Source: Rattus norvegicus (Eukaryota; Chordata; Mammalia; Rodentia; Muridae). Taken from it: 64,000 nucleotides of DNA. Where the stretch lies: contig NC_086021.1 in the NCBI RefSeq assembly GCF_036323735.1, positions 133,762,976 through 133,826,975 of the forward strand, written 5' to 3'. Within the stretch, counting starts at the first letter, position 1. Every line of letters starts with the position of its first letter. Below, piece by piece: positions 1 through 12,745 of the stretch. Below the pieces are notes generated by a model. That model was given only the letters and a program-made list of their open reading frames with translations. It was not told where the DNA came from and did no database searches. A program made the translations under genes and the position numbers.

Positions 1-1587
1 CGTAAAACTGGCTACGGCAGGACTGTGTAAACTTTGGAAACTGATGAAATAGGGAAAGAGCTACAAATCACAGCCTCCTCTTCCCTCCTGGAGAATCCAT
101 TGTTAAAGTCTTACTAGCTTTTCCACTGCAGTGTTATTTTTGGAGAGTGAACGTCAGGCCTAGGGAATGCTAAGCAAACATCCTACCCCTAGGCCACATC
201 TTACCCTCAACACAATCTCCACAGCTGTCGCTCTCCTCCCCGACACTGTACTTCAGGACTCACATCTGTCTTTACCAAGAACAGCTTTGTGTTTGCTGAG
301 GCCTCTAGTGCAAAGAAAATACAGCCAGAGCATCACATGAGGCTGGCCCTGGACTCTCTCAAGGCAAAGAAAAGTGGTATCTTTTTCCTGATCCTTGTTA
401 GAGCCTTATAACACCCAAACTCAATGCCTCTAGAGAGCAATGAATTGTACACTTAATGCACACCCAGGTACAGATATGTCAAGACACAGGCTAATGCTAT
501 GGAGGGTTAAAGCTTGACTTAGTGGAATGTAATATAACTGACTTCAGTCTTCGTTGTGTATATCTAGTGTCTAAATATGACCCCTGACCATGCAAATTCT
601 GGAATGCATGTATTGAAATCAACTCCTATTCCAAATCTGCAGTGCCATGACTCTATTGTTTTTCCTACTTATATTCTGACATTTCCTCACAGTCTAAGCG
701 ATCATTACTAAACGTCTGAGGTGGGAGTACTAGCAAATTCCATAAATGTTCTAGCGACAGCCAAGTCATAAAACAAATATTTTAACCCACACATTGTATT
801 CATTAAAGTCTAAAAAAATAGGACTCTTGATAGCAGTCATGTATATAATGATTCAACAACCTGAACCCCCTCACTCCCTGGCACTTCTAAAACTTGTGCT
901 GTTTCTCTGCCTTGGCAGTATGCTGCTTCAGCCTGAGTGGAGATATATTAGAAGCCAGAGTTGTGTGGTCTTTGTGTGGGATTCAAATATCTAGGGTGAG
1001 GCTCTGTGTTTGTTATATGATGTTTTGATTTCAGTTTTTTATTTTCCAAATATTGCCCACCCCAAATAGTGCTAAGTCAAGCCCCAGCATAGACAGCTGG
1101 CATGCATGTGGGCCACAGACACTCCCCAGGCTCTTCGTCTACTTCTTTCTTTTACCTTGGTCACCTTTCCTTTAGTCTACTTTTCCTGATTCAAATGTTC
1201 ATCTTGATGGATTTCTTCAAGGCTTTCTTATCCTTAGAGGTTCTCATTGCCAGTTCTAGAATCAAAGACCTGTTTCCTTGATGCTTTGTTAATTAGGAAC
1301 TCCTTTGCTACTTGAGGTAAGTGTAGGTCTTCTATTCCAAAGACAGCTTATCTCAGTGGAGCTTGAAACTTACTTTGTGTCTACATATATTACAGAATAG
1401 ACTCGTGGCTAATGCTAGACATTGGTAAACAGTGTCGGCAACCTGTTACTACGCAATTGGTATCAAAGCTATAAAGATTGCGACTTACACTCTATGGCTT
1501 TCAAAGGAGGAGAGGTAGGAGGTAGTGAGACAATGGCTTAAAGGGAACTGAGGAAACAGGATGGATGACAGGACAGGAGAAAGACGT

Positions 1588-1941
1588 GTGATGGTTTGAG
1601 TGAGGATGGCCCCACAGGCTCATAAGTTTGAATACTTGGTCTCTAGTTGATGGAATTGTTTAGAAGGATTAAGGAAGTGTGACCTTGTTGGGGGAGGTTT
1701 GTCACTTGGAGCAAGCTTTGAAAATTTAAAAAGCTTCCATCCCTAGTTAACTTTCTCTGACTCACTATTGTGTCTCAAAATTTAAGCTTTTAACTACTGC
1801 TCTAGTGCCATGTCTGCCTGCCTGGACGTGGTGGTTATGCATTCAACCGTCTGAAGCTGCAAACTCCAGTAAACATTTTCTTCTCTAAGTTGTCCTGACT
1901 GTGGTGTTTTACCACAGCAATAAGAATGTAACTAAGACAGT
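1588..1941 (+). repeat. Solo ERVL-MaLR-type LTR
   Basis: The sequence begins GTGTGATGGTTTGAGTGAGG and ends near ACTAAGACAG. It follows the usual order of rodent MaLR LTRs: GGCCCCACAGGCTCATA, TTGGTCTCTAGTTGATGGAA, GACCTTGTTGG and a terminal CACAGCAATAAGAATG. It is diverged, with no partner LTR nearby, so it is a solo LTR. The family name is from memory. Confidence 0.75.
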
Positions 1942-2018
1942 AAGGAATACAGAGTGACAAATAATAGTAAAGACCGTTCAGAGAACTTATATGGAAACCA
2001 AGCTACTATTTTGCTTCC

Positions 2019-2020
<2 letters not shown>

Positions 2021-2060
<40 letters not shown>
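2021..2060. repeat. (GT)20 microsatellite
   Basis: A pure GT dinucleotide tract between the MaLR LTR and an Lx-type L1 fragment. Confidence 0.98.
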
Positions 2061-2063
<3 letters not shown>

Positions 2064-2179
2064 ATATGTATATATTATGCTCACATATAGTAAGAATAAA
2101 ATGGAATTCTTCTATCACAGGACAACAATACCTGTATTAGATGCCACAAGCTAAGAAATCAAAATCCCACTGCTAGACT

Positions 2180-3290
2180 CCCAAACATTCAGAGTATTGC
2201 CAGTGCTATCGGCTCTCCTTCAGAACCCAATGGAAAGATCCTACTGATGTGGAAACCATGTACTTGAGTAACAGAAAGTGATACTGACCTGGAGGTCTCA
2301 TCTCTACTGGCTACCTTTCTGTGCTTAAATATGCTACGAATACCCCTAGCGGTGAAAAGAAGTCATCAGTTTGTCTAGTTGAAACTCCTGCCACCTGTGT
2401 GACCTCTGGTACAAAGGTGATATGAACATCAATGGAGTGATCAAACACTTTCTGATTGGGTTTAAGAGCTGCTCCACAAGAGAAACCCATGCCTGGCATC
2501 TTGTCAGACCAAGAACCTGTGGCTAGACAGGTCTTAGACCCAAGGGGACAACCTATACCATTGTATCTGCTAAATGGACATAGTATTAAACTGACCCAAT
2601 GATTTCTAGTGATACTCATAGAATACTACATCTCTCAGGCCTCATCATAGATGCTCCTATTTGCAGTAAATAGTGATTAACATAGATTCACATCTGGCCA
2701 AGGCACAGAGAATAAAAGACCAATCATTCCATAAATGTGGAATGACCAACCATAAATGGGGCCTCTTCCCAAGGCCCTGAAAGTATTGAGGAAGAGGGGG
2801 TGGGAAGAATGTAAGTGGTAGATGACTACAAGTAACCTGTTCTAGACGCAACAGGTAGCTGCACATTTGAACTTGCAGCAGTTGTTACACATGTACAAGA
2901 CTGGTACAAATTCAGGCCATCCTAACACAGCACGAAGAAGGGAGCTGGGCATAATCTCTGACCCTTGGCCAAGGGCCATTCATTGATGAATGGATTCTCA
3001 GAGGGGGAGAGTCAGTTTCTAAGAGTGTGGCTTCTGGTAAATTGACCACACTCCAGTGATTGCCCACACATCCAAGAATACATTGACAGCACAAATTAAA
3101 CTTAGTGGGTGTGAGAACAAAGAGAGGATACAAAGTCGGGTGGGTAGAGAAAGAGGGAGGCAGATCTGGGAGAATGTGGGTGAGGGGGAATATGATCAAA
3201 ACATGTTCTATGGAAAACTAACAGCTTTTGTAAAAGAAGTAAGGGCAGCTTTGAGTTTTCAGGGAACAATTTTGATATCTTGTAAAAATA
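2180..3290 (+). mobile_element. Lx-type L1 3'UTR fragment
   Basis: Non-coding L1 tail of an old rodent subfamily. It contains the recurring phrases GACCAAGAACCTGTGGCTAG and CAGTAAATAGTGATTAACAT, and ends with a purine-rich GGGAGAATGTGGGTGAGGGG stretch followed by ATATGATCAAAACATG. The same consensus appears on the opposite strand at 18935-19390 and around the 30-36 kb L1. Confidence 0.7.
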
Positions 3291-4756
3291 ATATTTAAAA
3301 TTCACATTGAATTTTATTTTAATTATTGTGTATGTAGTTTGGGAAGAGACAGTTAAATGGCCTGTCTTTGTGTGTCATCCCTGGCTTACCTCTTTCTTTG
3401 TGTGTAGTTGCTGACTTGGCTTTTCTTTGTATCTTATTCACATACAAAAATGGAGGCTCCTTATAGAGCTTCACTAAACTTAGACCTCATCAGGTGCCAT
3501 CACTGAGAACAACGTTGCTTCGTAATCCTTTCTTTTTGCACGCTGCCCAGATCCAGGCCCTGCCCAGAAACATTTTTTCTTTAGACTCACAATCCTCTCT
3601 CTTTCACTGTGGGCACATAGTTACACGTTTTTCTTGGTTCGTTTTAGCTTCGTGTCATGGTGCATTGTTACGTTCTGTTCTCTGCTACACAGGGCTGGAG
3701 AGGGTGAGGAGACAAGTGAGGGCTGGCTGGCGAGAAGAATGGATGCAGCTTCTGTTGCTCAGTGAACCCAGCACTGCTCTCCCTGGCCTCTCTCTCCATC
3801 AGTTTTGCTTTATATTTACCTGAAACACAATTTGGAAAGACCTGAATAACCAAACTGTGAAAGCAATGTAGACTAGCAGAGTCCTCGGCAGGTGCAAAGG
3901 AGATAACTGTTCTCGAAGGCTCCCGATAAATGATAAATGATGAAATTAATTTCATAACCAGAGTAAATCAGAACGTTTTCTTCTCTGGGTCCCAGTTTAG
4001 GTCTATAATACATGCACACACACATATATTCAGTTTTAGTGTGCTAAAATCTTCTCTGTAAATATCAGCATCACTTTAGACTGTCTCCAAACATTGTCTC
4101 CAAATGATCAATATTGCTCGAAAGATTCTCTAAGCATCAACATTACCTTGAGATATTCAGGGTATGTGCTAACTTACTCAGGTATCCTGACTCAGGGTAT
4201 CTCAACTCCTACTCAGGGATGAAGGTTTTCCACTTCCATTTCCTATTCTCAGGAAACCTGTCCTCACATCAAGTCCTGATCATCCTCCTTGGAGCAGGTG
4301 CACTTTTGCCTAGCAGTTCTATCCTGTCCTCACAGGCCCTGCCTTCTGCCCGCTCTCCTGCCACAGTGCTGCTAGAGGTCGCTTTTAAAAGTGTCTCACC
4401 TCCTACCTTCTCAGAATGAAAATCCAAACCCAATTAGCCAAATACGTTTCTTCACAAGCTAGCCTCGCATACAGTTCTCGGTTCCTGCCCTGGAACCTTG
4501 TGTGCTCGAAGCACAGAAGACTGACCCTAATGTTGCTGGGTCTGACATGTCATTGGCTCTGCAGTTTCTACTCTCTGACTTTCTAGGTGCTACCACTACG
4601 TTGCTTGAAGTTTGTGAGCTAGTTATCAAGAAAGGTCAAGGTTGTTTCTACAAGCTAAATATTCTACCTAGTTACTCAACTGTTTTAAGAGGCTTAAGAT
4701 GTAAACAATACTTTAAACCTCTGGGATGGTGTGATGTGTTTAAAACATAAGGTTAT

Positions 4757-4856
4757 GGGGTTGGGGATTTAGCTCAGCGGTAGAGCGCTTGCCTAGCAAG
4801 TGCAAGGCCCTGGGTTCGGTCCCCAGCTCCAAAAAAATAAAAGAAAGAAAGAAAAA
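4757..4856 (+). mobile_element. ID element (BC1/tRNA-Ala-derived SINE)
   Basis: The body GGGGTTGGGGATTTAGCTCA to CCCCAGCTCC is the rat ID core with both Pol III promoter boxes (A box TAGCTCAGCGG, B box GGTTCGGTCCC), then an A-rich tail with AAAG units. It is flanked by a perfect 10-bp duplication ATAAGGTTAT at 4747-4756 and 4857-4866. The intact core and duplication indicate a recent insertion. It is not a tRNA gene: it lacks the acceptor-stem 3' half. Confidence 0.95.
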
Positions 4857-5504
4857 ATAAGGTTATACTTTTAATTACTTTTAATGGGTTTCTATGATCC
4901 TAAAGTTGAATTAAGTTTTTCCACTGGAAATGAGAGAGATATTTTGCAAATCAGGTTTTCACCCCCTAAACACTATCTCTAGAGGATAAGTTAGTATTGT
5001 CACCATTGGCTAAATCTTGCAGTAAGTCTTGAGAATGATGGGCTGGGCGGGGAGAGGATGGCTTTACAGAGAGAGGCAGCACTAGAGAGATCATTGGAGT
5101 AACCCGAGTGTGTATGTGTGAGGAGCCCCTGTGTTTCTGGTACTGTCTTACAGAAGGCTGCTCTTTGCCCAACCTGTGCCATCTCTACTCTCAGTCAATC
5201 ATACCAAGAATCACTGATTTCTTTAAAAGGAGAAAGCATTTGAATGAAATATTATAAATATGATGTTTAATGGCTAGATTCTTCAGGTAACACAATAGAC
5301 CAGACATAGTTGACATTTTTAGAAATATTTTTAAAGTAATGATGTATAGTGAAATTCAAAGTTTATAGATCATGTCACTGTATTTAAACCAATGGACTAA
5401 GCTAATGACAATACATTTTGGAACGTGGAACCTTTGTAAACAGGCAGACAAAACCCTAACAGGTACATTTTTAACATTTTAATTATACTTATTGGTAATG
5501 AGTG

Positions 5505-5640
5505 ATATGTGTTTGTGCATGTGCACAGCCTGCATGTGGAGGTCAGAGGTGCTTTCAATGGTCGGATCTCTCTTTTCAAGGATTAAACTCAAGTCACCAG
5601 AATTGGCCCAGAATACCTGCTGAATTATCTTGCCAGGCCT
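5505..5640 (-). mobile_element. B4/RSINE1-like SINE, degraded
   Basis: In reverse orientation it has the GGCCTGGCAAGATAATTCAG head, a CTGGTGACTTGAGTTTAATC middle and a GGTCAGAGG-type tail segment seen in B4/RSINE1. It is strongly diverged and lacks a clear tail or target duplication. Confidence 0.5.
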
Positions 5641-7493
5641 CACGTAATAAACTTTGTAATAAAATTTAAATTACTTATGAGATACTGAATAAGGATCTCA
5701 TCTTTAAAAGGCACCAAAAAATCACGTTGAATGTTTCCCTAAAAATACTATCTTAACACAAATTAACAGCAAAATGACAAACAAATTAATGTAGACAGGG
5801 AAGAGAGATGTTAGGGCACAAAAATATAATAGCCTGAGTGAATAATATAGTATATCTACATCTGGACTGCAGCTGCCATTCTCTTTGCTTGGCAGTGATG
5901 AAGACTCTAAGGTTCCAGGACGGTCTTCTGGAATTAGAATGAATGAATTATGTTCCACATATACTATATACACAGGCTTGAAACAATTTGGGTTTCATCT
6001 AGGATAGAAAGTATTTATTAACATAAATATTAAGATAAATTACATGCAATAGTTATTTTTAATAATAATGATATATGTAAGACAAAGGCATGTTCGCTAA
6101 CTCATGAAATACGAGAGCTTGTGTATGCCCTGCAACGCACTAGAAGGAACACAGGTGAATATGTGCTTTGCCTTGTTACCATAGAAACATATGGAAGTTA
6201 TTACCTGTACCAGAGCTGTACACTAAAAATGCAAGTAGGTTTAACCAAAACCAAAAAGGAGGATTTTATAGTTGAAAGAAAAACTGGGGATGTTTGGATT
6301 ATCTCACAACTTAATTGATCATCAAAGTGATCTGAGATGAAACATTATTTGAATTAACAGTGGGATTTTGTACTTATCTAATTCTCCCAGACTGTCAGGA
6401 AATCTAAAGGAAACTTATTATTTCTACTTATCTTTTAACTTCAGTCCTCACACTTTATACAGACCCTTAAGGGAGTCATCAATTCTTTACTCCTGGAATA
6501 ACTAACAACTAATAACTAATAATTATGCTAATGCATAATTTGATACACTGGTTGGTAGGGGTTCCTATATCTTTCTCTGTCTTCCAGCATTTGCTGGGTG
6601 CCTACCGGGTAGAGATACACGTAGCCCTGTGGACTTGATTTGCACAAGCACAAGGTAGTCCAGTCACACAGCAATGTTGGGAACACTGCAATAGAGAGCT
6701 CTGTGCCACTAAGGGAGCAGAGGGGAGCTGAGAAAGTACTGGGAACCCCATGGAGCCTAAGAAACCCAGCAGACTCATTTGTTGAAACCAAAGAGTAATT
6801 TGTAAAGGAACAATGGGAGAAAGTGATAGGAGAGACTGGCCAGATTTCGTAAGACTTTGAATTCCAAGAACAAAAGGTTTTGTTTTACTCCACTTTTTAC
6901 AGAGTACATACCCAAAGCATTTGGAGCACTAGACTATTATGCATTGAGGGCAAATACCAAGTCAGAAAGGCTGGAGACAGGATGTAAGGGTCCCTTGGAT
7001 AATGGAGATGGCAATGGGTAGGGCAGAGAAACGTGTGCGGAGCTGTGAGACAGACACAGAGCAGAGAGCACAGAAGTCCTGCACAGAAGCTCACTGTGCC
7101 ATCCACCCTTTAAAAAAATTGTCTTCTTGTGTGAATAGACATTTTCATTTTTTTCCTCTTTCCTTGAATTTTTCATTTCTGTAAAAGCATGTTTACTACT
7201 CCACATACAATTTATCATTTAGAGTGACAATGTTAGGCAAGGACTTCCACCTGAACCTTCCTAAGAGCCAAGGGGCAGGGGATGGCTCTACGTCCTCTTT
7301 CCCGTCTGATGACAGAATGGTCCCATACTTTCTCATCAGTTCCACTCCTGCTGACCGTGTGCTCAACCCCTTTACATCCAATCAGGCTTCTTTCGGAAAT
7401 TAGGTGTTCACTGATACCACAGTATTTACCCTGGCTCCATCCCTGTGTCATGAAAACCCGGCATCCCACAGAGATGTTAGACCTCAGGAAAAG

Positions 7494-7540
7494 ACAAAAG
7501 CAAAAGCAAAGCAAAGCAAAGCAAAGCAAAGCAAAACAAA
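7494..7540. repeat. (CAAAG)n short tandem repeat
   Basis: About eight copies of CAAAG/CAAAAG. Several apparent open frames on both strands here are only translations of this repeat. Confidence 0.9.
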
Positions 7541-8214
7541 CTCCAGTAACTCAGAGAAGCTTTCTAGGTGGTGGGAAGCTATCGCTTCAGTTGTTTCTAA
7601 TTCTCATGAAACATGGTTATGAGATTGTGTGTCCACACCTCCCGTTTGTTTGGAATGATTTACAGCACAGACTTGTATTTAGCAGATGTGGGCATCTACA
7701 TGGGCAGATAAACCATTCTTTCTGAAGTGGGAGAACTTCTTGTGATTTCATAGTAAACAAGGGTACCCTACCTTCCTTGCTTCAAGGATGCAAGGACTAG
7801 GAATTTGATGTGAAATGCCAGTCTGTAAACACAGCTCAACCTTCAGAATATACTGCTGGACAAGTATCTCCTATGTACTGTAGAGTCAAACAATCTGCCT
7901 CTAACTCAGTCATAGCCTCAAGTCTGCTGGAAACTCGCTCAAGTTGTTTTAAACGGACGCAGTACCAACAGCACCACCCAGATGTGCTTCTAAAGATCTA
8001 TAGGCAGTTTACTTGTTTTCTTAATAAATCTCCCAATGGATGAAGGAATCATCATTTTAAGCCAACCTGACAAGTTATTTGAATGTTTTTGACTGTCACT
8101 AAAAATAGATTCAGGGTTGAATATTTGTTCCCAGTGGAGTGATGATGTGAAGTTGCAGAATGGTTGCTGTGTTCCAAGGTTCTGTGTCTTAGTCCATCAC
8201 GGACATCAATGGTG

Positions 8215-8440
8215 TACCCTGAAATAGTGAGCTCTATCTGCACCAGAGGAGAGACTCAGAAGGTCTCCTCTCCAGTCTGACGAAGGACTTTGTGACACCT
8301 CCTCCAAGCCAAGATCAATAAGGAGACGAGGAAGGTGGGCCGGTGTCTTTCCCAGTGTGGACGCTGGCGTGCTTTTCCCAGGCAGCAAAGCCAGTGTAGC
8401 ACATATCTCCTGATAGGCAGACCCCGACACAAACCCCACA
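8215..8440. other. Locally G+C-rich unassigned segment
   Basis: The segment is richer in G+C than its AT-rich surroundings. The minus strand stays open for 77 codons (from 8439 down to 8206), but there are no convincing splice borders and no protein family that I recognise. It could be an old LTR, a conserved non-coding element or chance. Confidence 0.25.
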
Positions 8441-10004
8441 GAGAGCTTGTTCTGTGTTATATAGTCCCTGTTTAGTTGGAGATCCTGTTATTTTAATCCA
8501 ATTACTTGTAATCTCCAGTCTGTTCTATTCACTGTATCTTTTGAGGAAATCCATGTAAATAATATTCACCCTACAAGATACTGAAAACTGCCTGTTCATA
8601 TAATTTGATGATGAGAAAAAAAACCCCTCAGTTTGTGAAATTTCCTAATATAAGTTGTTCCTAAGAAAAGAAATGACCCAAGCCATCCTAAAAACAAATG
8701 TAAAAGTGAAACAGATTTAAAAGGACACTCAACTCACTCACTTCCTTATAAGTAACTTCTCTTCAGTGGAAACTATGAGCGTGACTCTGCTTTCAAATGT
8801 GTTTGCTTTGAAGAAGTCTTTTTGGCTAGAGATAAATATTCACTGAATACTGTCAATATAAAAATATTATTTCTTCTAGGAATGCTCAAAACTAAAGTTA
8901 ATCCCATTTATCTGAGAATCGTGGGGGGAATTATGTTAGTTCAGTCATTGAAATTGTATATTTGAGTCTAATAAATTATATAGGTACACCATCATCATCA
9001 CTGTTAAATTCTAATGCCTTTAAAGCAAGAAAAATGAGCTTTTCATGATGAAATTATTTTATTCCCTTTAGAGTACAGAGTAGTTTTCTTCCATAGTCAA
9101 AGTAACAGCAACAGCTTTATTCGGCACCATAAATAATTCATAAATTACCTAAGTGCCATGATTTTTAATTTTTTTATCAAAAAACAATGTAGATAAGACC
9201 TCATCTGTAACAACAACTGGCATCCCAGAGAGAATCACCTTCACTACCAAAGCACTCACCACCGCTAAGCTGTCCCTTTAAAGTGGGTGAGGGAGTGATG
9301 CTGCTGTCTTATTGGTATCAGGAGCTTTAGGAGCAGATTCAACATGGAAACTGATGGTAGGGAGGAATAGAGAGGGCAGGCTCTGCACCGAACCATGGAA
9401 CTCTCACCTCCACAGTTCGCCAGTTAGAGCCCATGGTAGCTACAGTTGAAGACATCAAAGAAAAATAGGAAGCAAGACAACAGGGAAATTTTAATTTTCG
9501 TCTCTTTTAAAGGCCATAGCATTATGGTGCAAGCATGAAAAATGATTCTATGTTAGAGAGGGATGTGGAGTTAAAGATTACATATAAGGATTTTCTAAGT
9601 ACATCAACATATAATTCTCTTACATTGGGAAGCATGAATAAACACAAAATCCTTTAAAATTAGATATGCCAACATAATCATAGTTTAAAAATTGAGATAA
9701 TCCTCGGAAAGTTTTTTGTGTCCTGCATATTTTGTTATTACTAAAAGCAATCGTTAGCCCCATGTTATATTTGGAATGTGATTAGACTTACATCACAAAG
9801 CCAAATTCGGAACAGGATTCGTAAAGTCTCTATCACAGCACACTCATTACCCTCATTAAACACTCCAACACAGTCACACAAACAATTCACAAATCTGAGG
9901 CTGTGTTTCACATGAGAACGCACAGAGGAGGGGACACAACAAGTGTAGGGGCTGGACAACAAGAGGAGAACCGGAAGTAGACTTGTGATCGGGTCCAGGA
10001 CTCA

Positions 10005-10390
10005 GAAATGTGCAGCAGCTGCAGCTACTCCATTGGATGTGCACAGGACCACACCCCCAACATCCAGTTGCTAATTGGGGTGATGGTCATGGACGCAACC
10101 CCACCCCGGGGAACTAATGACAGATGAGGGCTATTGGAAGGCAGTCATTGTCTTCAGGGGTGGAACCAACTAATGAGTTTTCAGTGATCCTGTGGATAGC
10201 TCTGTGCCCATGCCCACATGGAAAGCCCTCAAATAGGTTAAGCCTAGTGAGTCAGGAACGAGAAAAATGCATGAGCTTGAGATGGGGCCTGAGTGAAAGG
10301 AGGACGTCTGGTGACTGTGGGAGGAGATGACAGTGACAGCACATGACCAAAACATGTGATACTTCTCTAACTCAATGTCACACATTCTCC
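10005..10390 (+). mobile_element. Old L1 (Lx-like) 3'UTR fragment
   Basis: It contains a TTGTCTTCAGGGGTGGAACC / CCTGTGGATAGCTCTGTGCC phrase and then a purine-rich tail before ACCAAAACATGTGATACTTC. This order is usual in Lx-type 3'UTRs, but the segment is diverged. Confidence 0.5.
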
Positions 10391-10700
10391 AGTGAAGATA
10401 CCACCCCCTTGCCTTCTCTTATATATCAATTCAAATGACTGGAATTTAATGATTCTTGACTTCGATGTCTTATGTTTTGTATCCTTGGATAACCAGTGGG
10501 CATGGAAGTTGAGGGAATGGGCACAGTGAGAGGAATGAATAGATGTAACAGATGTAAGTGGTCCCCGCTGTCAGGTATCAGTAGAATATTTGCATTCTCT
10601 CCTAGCTGCAGAAAGCAGCTAGATGAGGCGCAGGAGGGGCAATGCCCCTGTGCTATGTACAGCAGTCTAGTGGACGAGTGACGCGTGAGGGCCTGAGTGC

Positions 10701-10757
10701 CAGCCAGCAACAGTGAGGAGAGGTGCTTCCAGGAAGCCAACGACCCCAGGACAGACG
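10701..10757 (+). repeat. 57-bp segment repeated at 12587
   Basis: It starts CAGCCAGCAACAGTGAGGAG and ends ACCCCAGGACAGACG. It is about 90% like 12587-12645, and I do not recognise it as part of a named repeat. Confidence 0.7.
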
Positions 10758-10759
10758 TG

Positions 10760-10957
10760 TGTGGGCATTACCCACATGTGTATGCTTGTGTGCCGGATGT
10801 GTGTATGATGCCTTCAGAGGCCAGGGAAGGGTGCTGGAACTCATGCACATGGAGCTATAGCCAGTTGTGAGCTGCTGTGTGGGTGCAGGGAATTGAACCT
10901 AGGTCCTCTGGAAAAACAGCCAGCGCTCTTAACCCCTGAGTCAACTGTCCAGCCCTT
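10760..10957 (-). mobile_element. B3-like SINE
   Basis: In reverse orientation it starts GGGCTGGACAGTTGACTCAG, then GGGGTTAAGAGCGCTGGCTG and AGAGGACCTAGGTTCAATTC (A and B box regions), and ends in CCTCTGAAGGCATCATACAC. It matches the B2/B3 head, with the longer diverged B3 body. Confidence 0.75.
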
Positions 10958-12586
10958 TTGTAATATTCTTTATGAATGAAGACCTAGACATTTTGCAGCC
11001 TCAAAATAAGTTAATGAGTTTTCAATTTTAAAACATTCCTTAATTTTGTATTTTTCAAGTTTAGAAAGCAATGGTTCGAGCGTCTGCATAAACATCCAGC
11101 ATGGCTGTGTGGCAATCAGACAGAGGAGATGATCTTGCTTCAGACTTACTTGTTATTTCATCACTTAGTCCAGGCAGGATGACTTTCACTATTTTATAAA
11201 TAGGTACTCTCTCTGTCATGTGCAGTTAAGTTTATAACCTTGACATGACTGTTGGCCAACAGTATTCCCAGTTAACTATGAACTGGTCAAGTGTAAAACA
11301 ACTCCGTAACCCACTTTGAAACTTCGTCTCGTGATAAATTTGACAATGTGCAGTTCACTTGTAGATAATCTTCATGTCAGCAAAGTCTCTGCCTAGAATG
11401 AGGGCTGGCGACGACTGTGCCATAATTATTTCTTAAACAACTCTGTGAGGCAGCTGTACAGTAGCCAGCATTATTTTGTGGGAAGTAAAACAGCTCTCTA
11501 CACCGGCAATATTTTACTTGTGGAGTGCTGCTCGCATGTAGCATGGTGAAATCACATTGTCATCTTATCATTGAAAAACTACATTACAAGAGCAATTGAG
11601 CTAGCTTTTAAGAAGCATTATCACCATGCTAATTAGATCAGAGGCATGTTTTGTTATCTTTGGTACAATGATATTCATATTTTAATTTGCACCCATTTAA
11701 TAAACTTTTAATTGTGTAAAACTCACAGAAAGTATTTTGGGATTTATTTGTTCACAAGTCATGAGTTTTAGTGTTAAAGAAAATTAAATTTCATAATTAG
11801 TTAGAGAGGGGCAATTAATATTTTTTCTTTATCCAAAACTCCAAAGTAATGAAGCCATGAGACTAACCATAAGAAAGGCTGTGAAGGCGCATTAGGATGA
11901 GATAAGCTAACGGTCTATGTATGACTGGGAGAACCATGACCAACAGGCTCTCGGTCTCAATCTAAGTCATGTTAAAAATGCTTGTCTGAAGTAAATAATG
12001 TAGTGGGTGAACAGTCTGAGTGTCATTCTGGATGAGAAGGGGCAAAAGAAAGGCTGCGAGGTGGTGCCGGTGGACAGAGCTTTCACTTCTGGGAAGGGCT
12101 GTGTGCAAAGGCTGACTCATTAGCTCTACACCAGAACCTGAGCTGGTTAATTGGAACAAGCTACATAAAGCACAACTTCCAAGCAGCACACAGTGACACA
12201 GAGCTGCATGGTGAGTAAATCAATGAGACACAACAGGCCCTAACAGCTGAGAGCCGTCAGACCTGTAAAGGAGGAACTGAAAACAGTCAACAAATAATGC
12301 TGGTGAATGAGATGGCTGTTTCCAAGAATCTATTATCAACTTAGAATCAACCGCACCTTAGAAATTCAAGGCATTTCCAGCTGAAGTTAAGGAAATTTGA
12401 ATTCCTGTTTGAAACTCAAATATAAAAAAACAAAAAACTAGAATAGAATATACTTCCAGCAGTAGGATGAAAATGACTCTCAAACACAAAAACAATGAAA
12501 TAATTGTAAAAAAGCACTAGTTACATGTTACTATAAAATGCTAATCTTTAAAAACAACCAAAAAATAAAAAACAAAACAAAAAACC

Positions 12587-12645
12587 CAGCCAGGAACAGT
12601 GAGGAGAGCTGCTTCCAGGAAGCCAACAGCCCCCCAGGACAGACG
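12587..12645 (+). repeat. Second copy of the 57-bp segment
   Basis: It starts CAGCCAGGAACAGTGAGGAG and ends CCCCAGGACAGACG. It is preceded by an A-rich run (12548-12585) and followed by a B1/Alu-like piece. Confidence 0.7.
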
Positions 12646-12654
12646 AGTTCTCTC

Positions 12655-12745
12655 CTTGTTACCTAGGTGAGCCTCATGCTTGTGGCTCTCCTGTCTCAGT
12701 GTCCCGAGCATTTGGGATCACAGTCATGTGCCATTCCTACTACGT
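12655..12745 (-). mobile_element. B1/proto-B1 SINE fragment
   Basis: The plus strand shows CTCCTGTCTCAGTGTCCCGA and GGGATCACAGTCATGTGCCA, the reverse of the 7SL-derived B1/Alu left part. It is short and diverged. Confidence 0.55.

Noticed and set aside
2311..2619. 102-codon minus-strand frame
   Set aside because: Lies in the non-coding 3'UTR of an Lx-type L1; the consensus is known to be untranslated.
4757..4830. tRNA-like A and B boxes suggesting a tRNA-Ala gene
   Set aside because: The body is the ID SINE, with A-rich tail and target duplication; it lacks the second half of the acceptor stem and any terminator suited to a tRNA gene.
7282..7725. 147-codon frame with KQSKAKQSKAKQ
   Set aside because: Half of it is the (CAAAG)n repeat; no splice context, start context or family resemblance.
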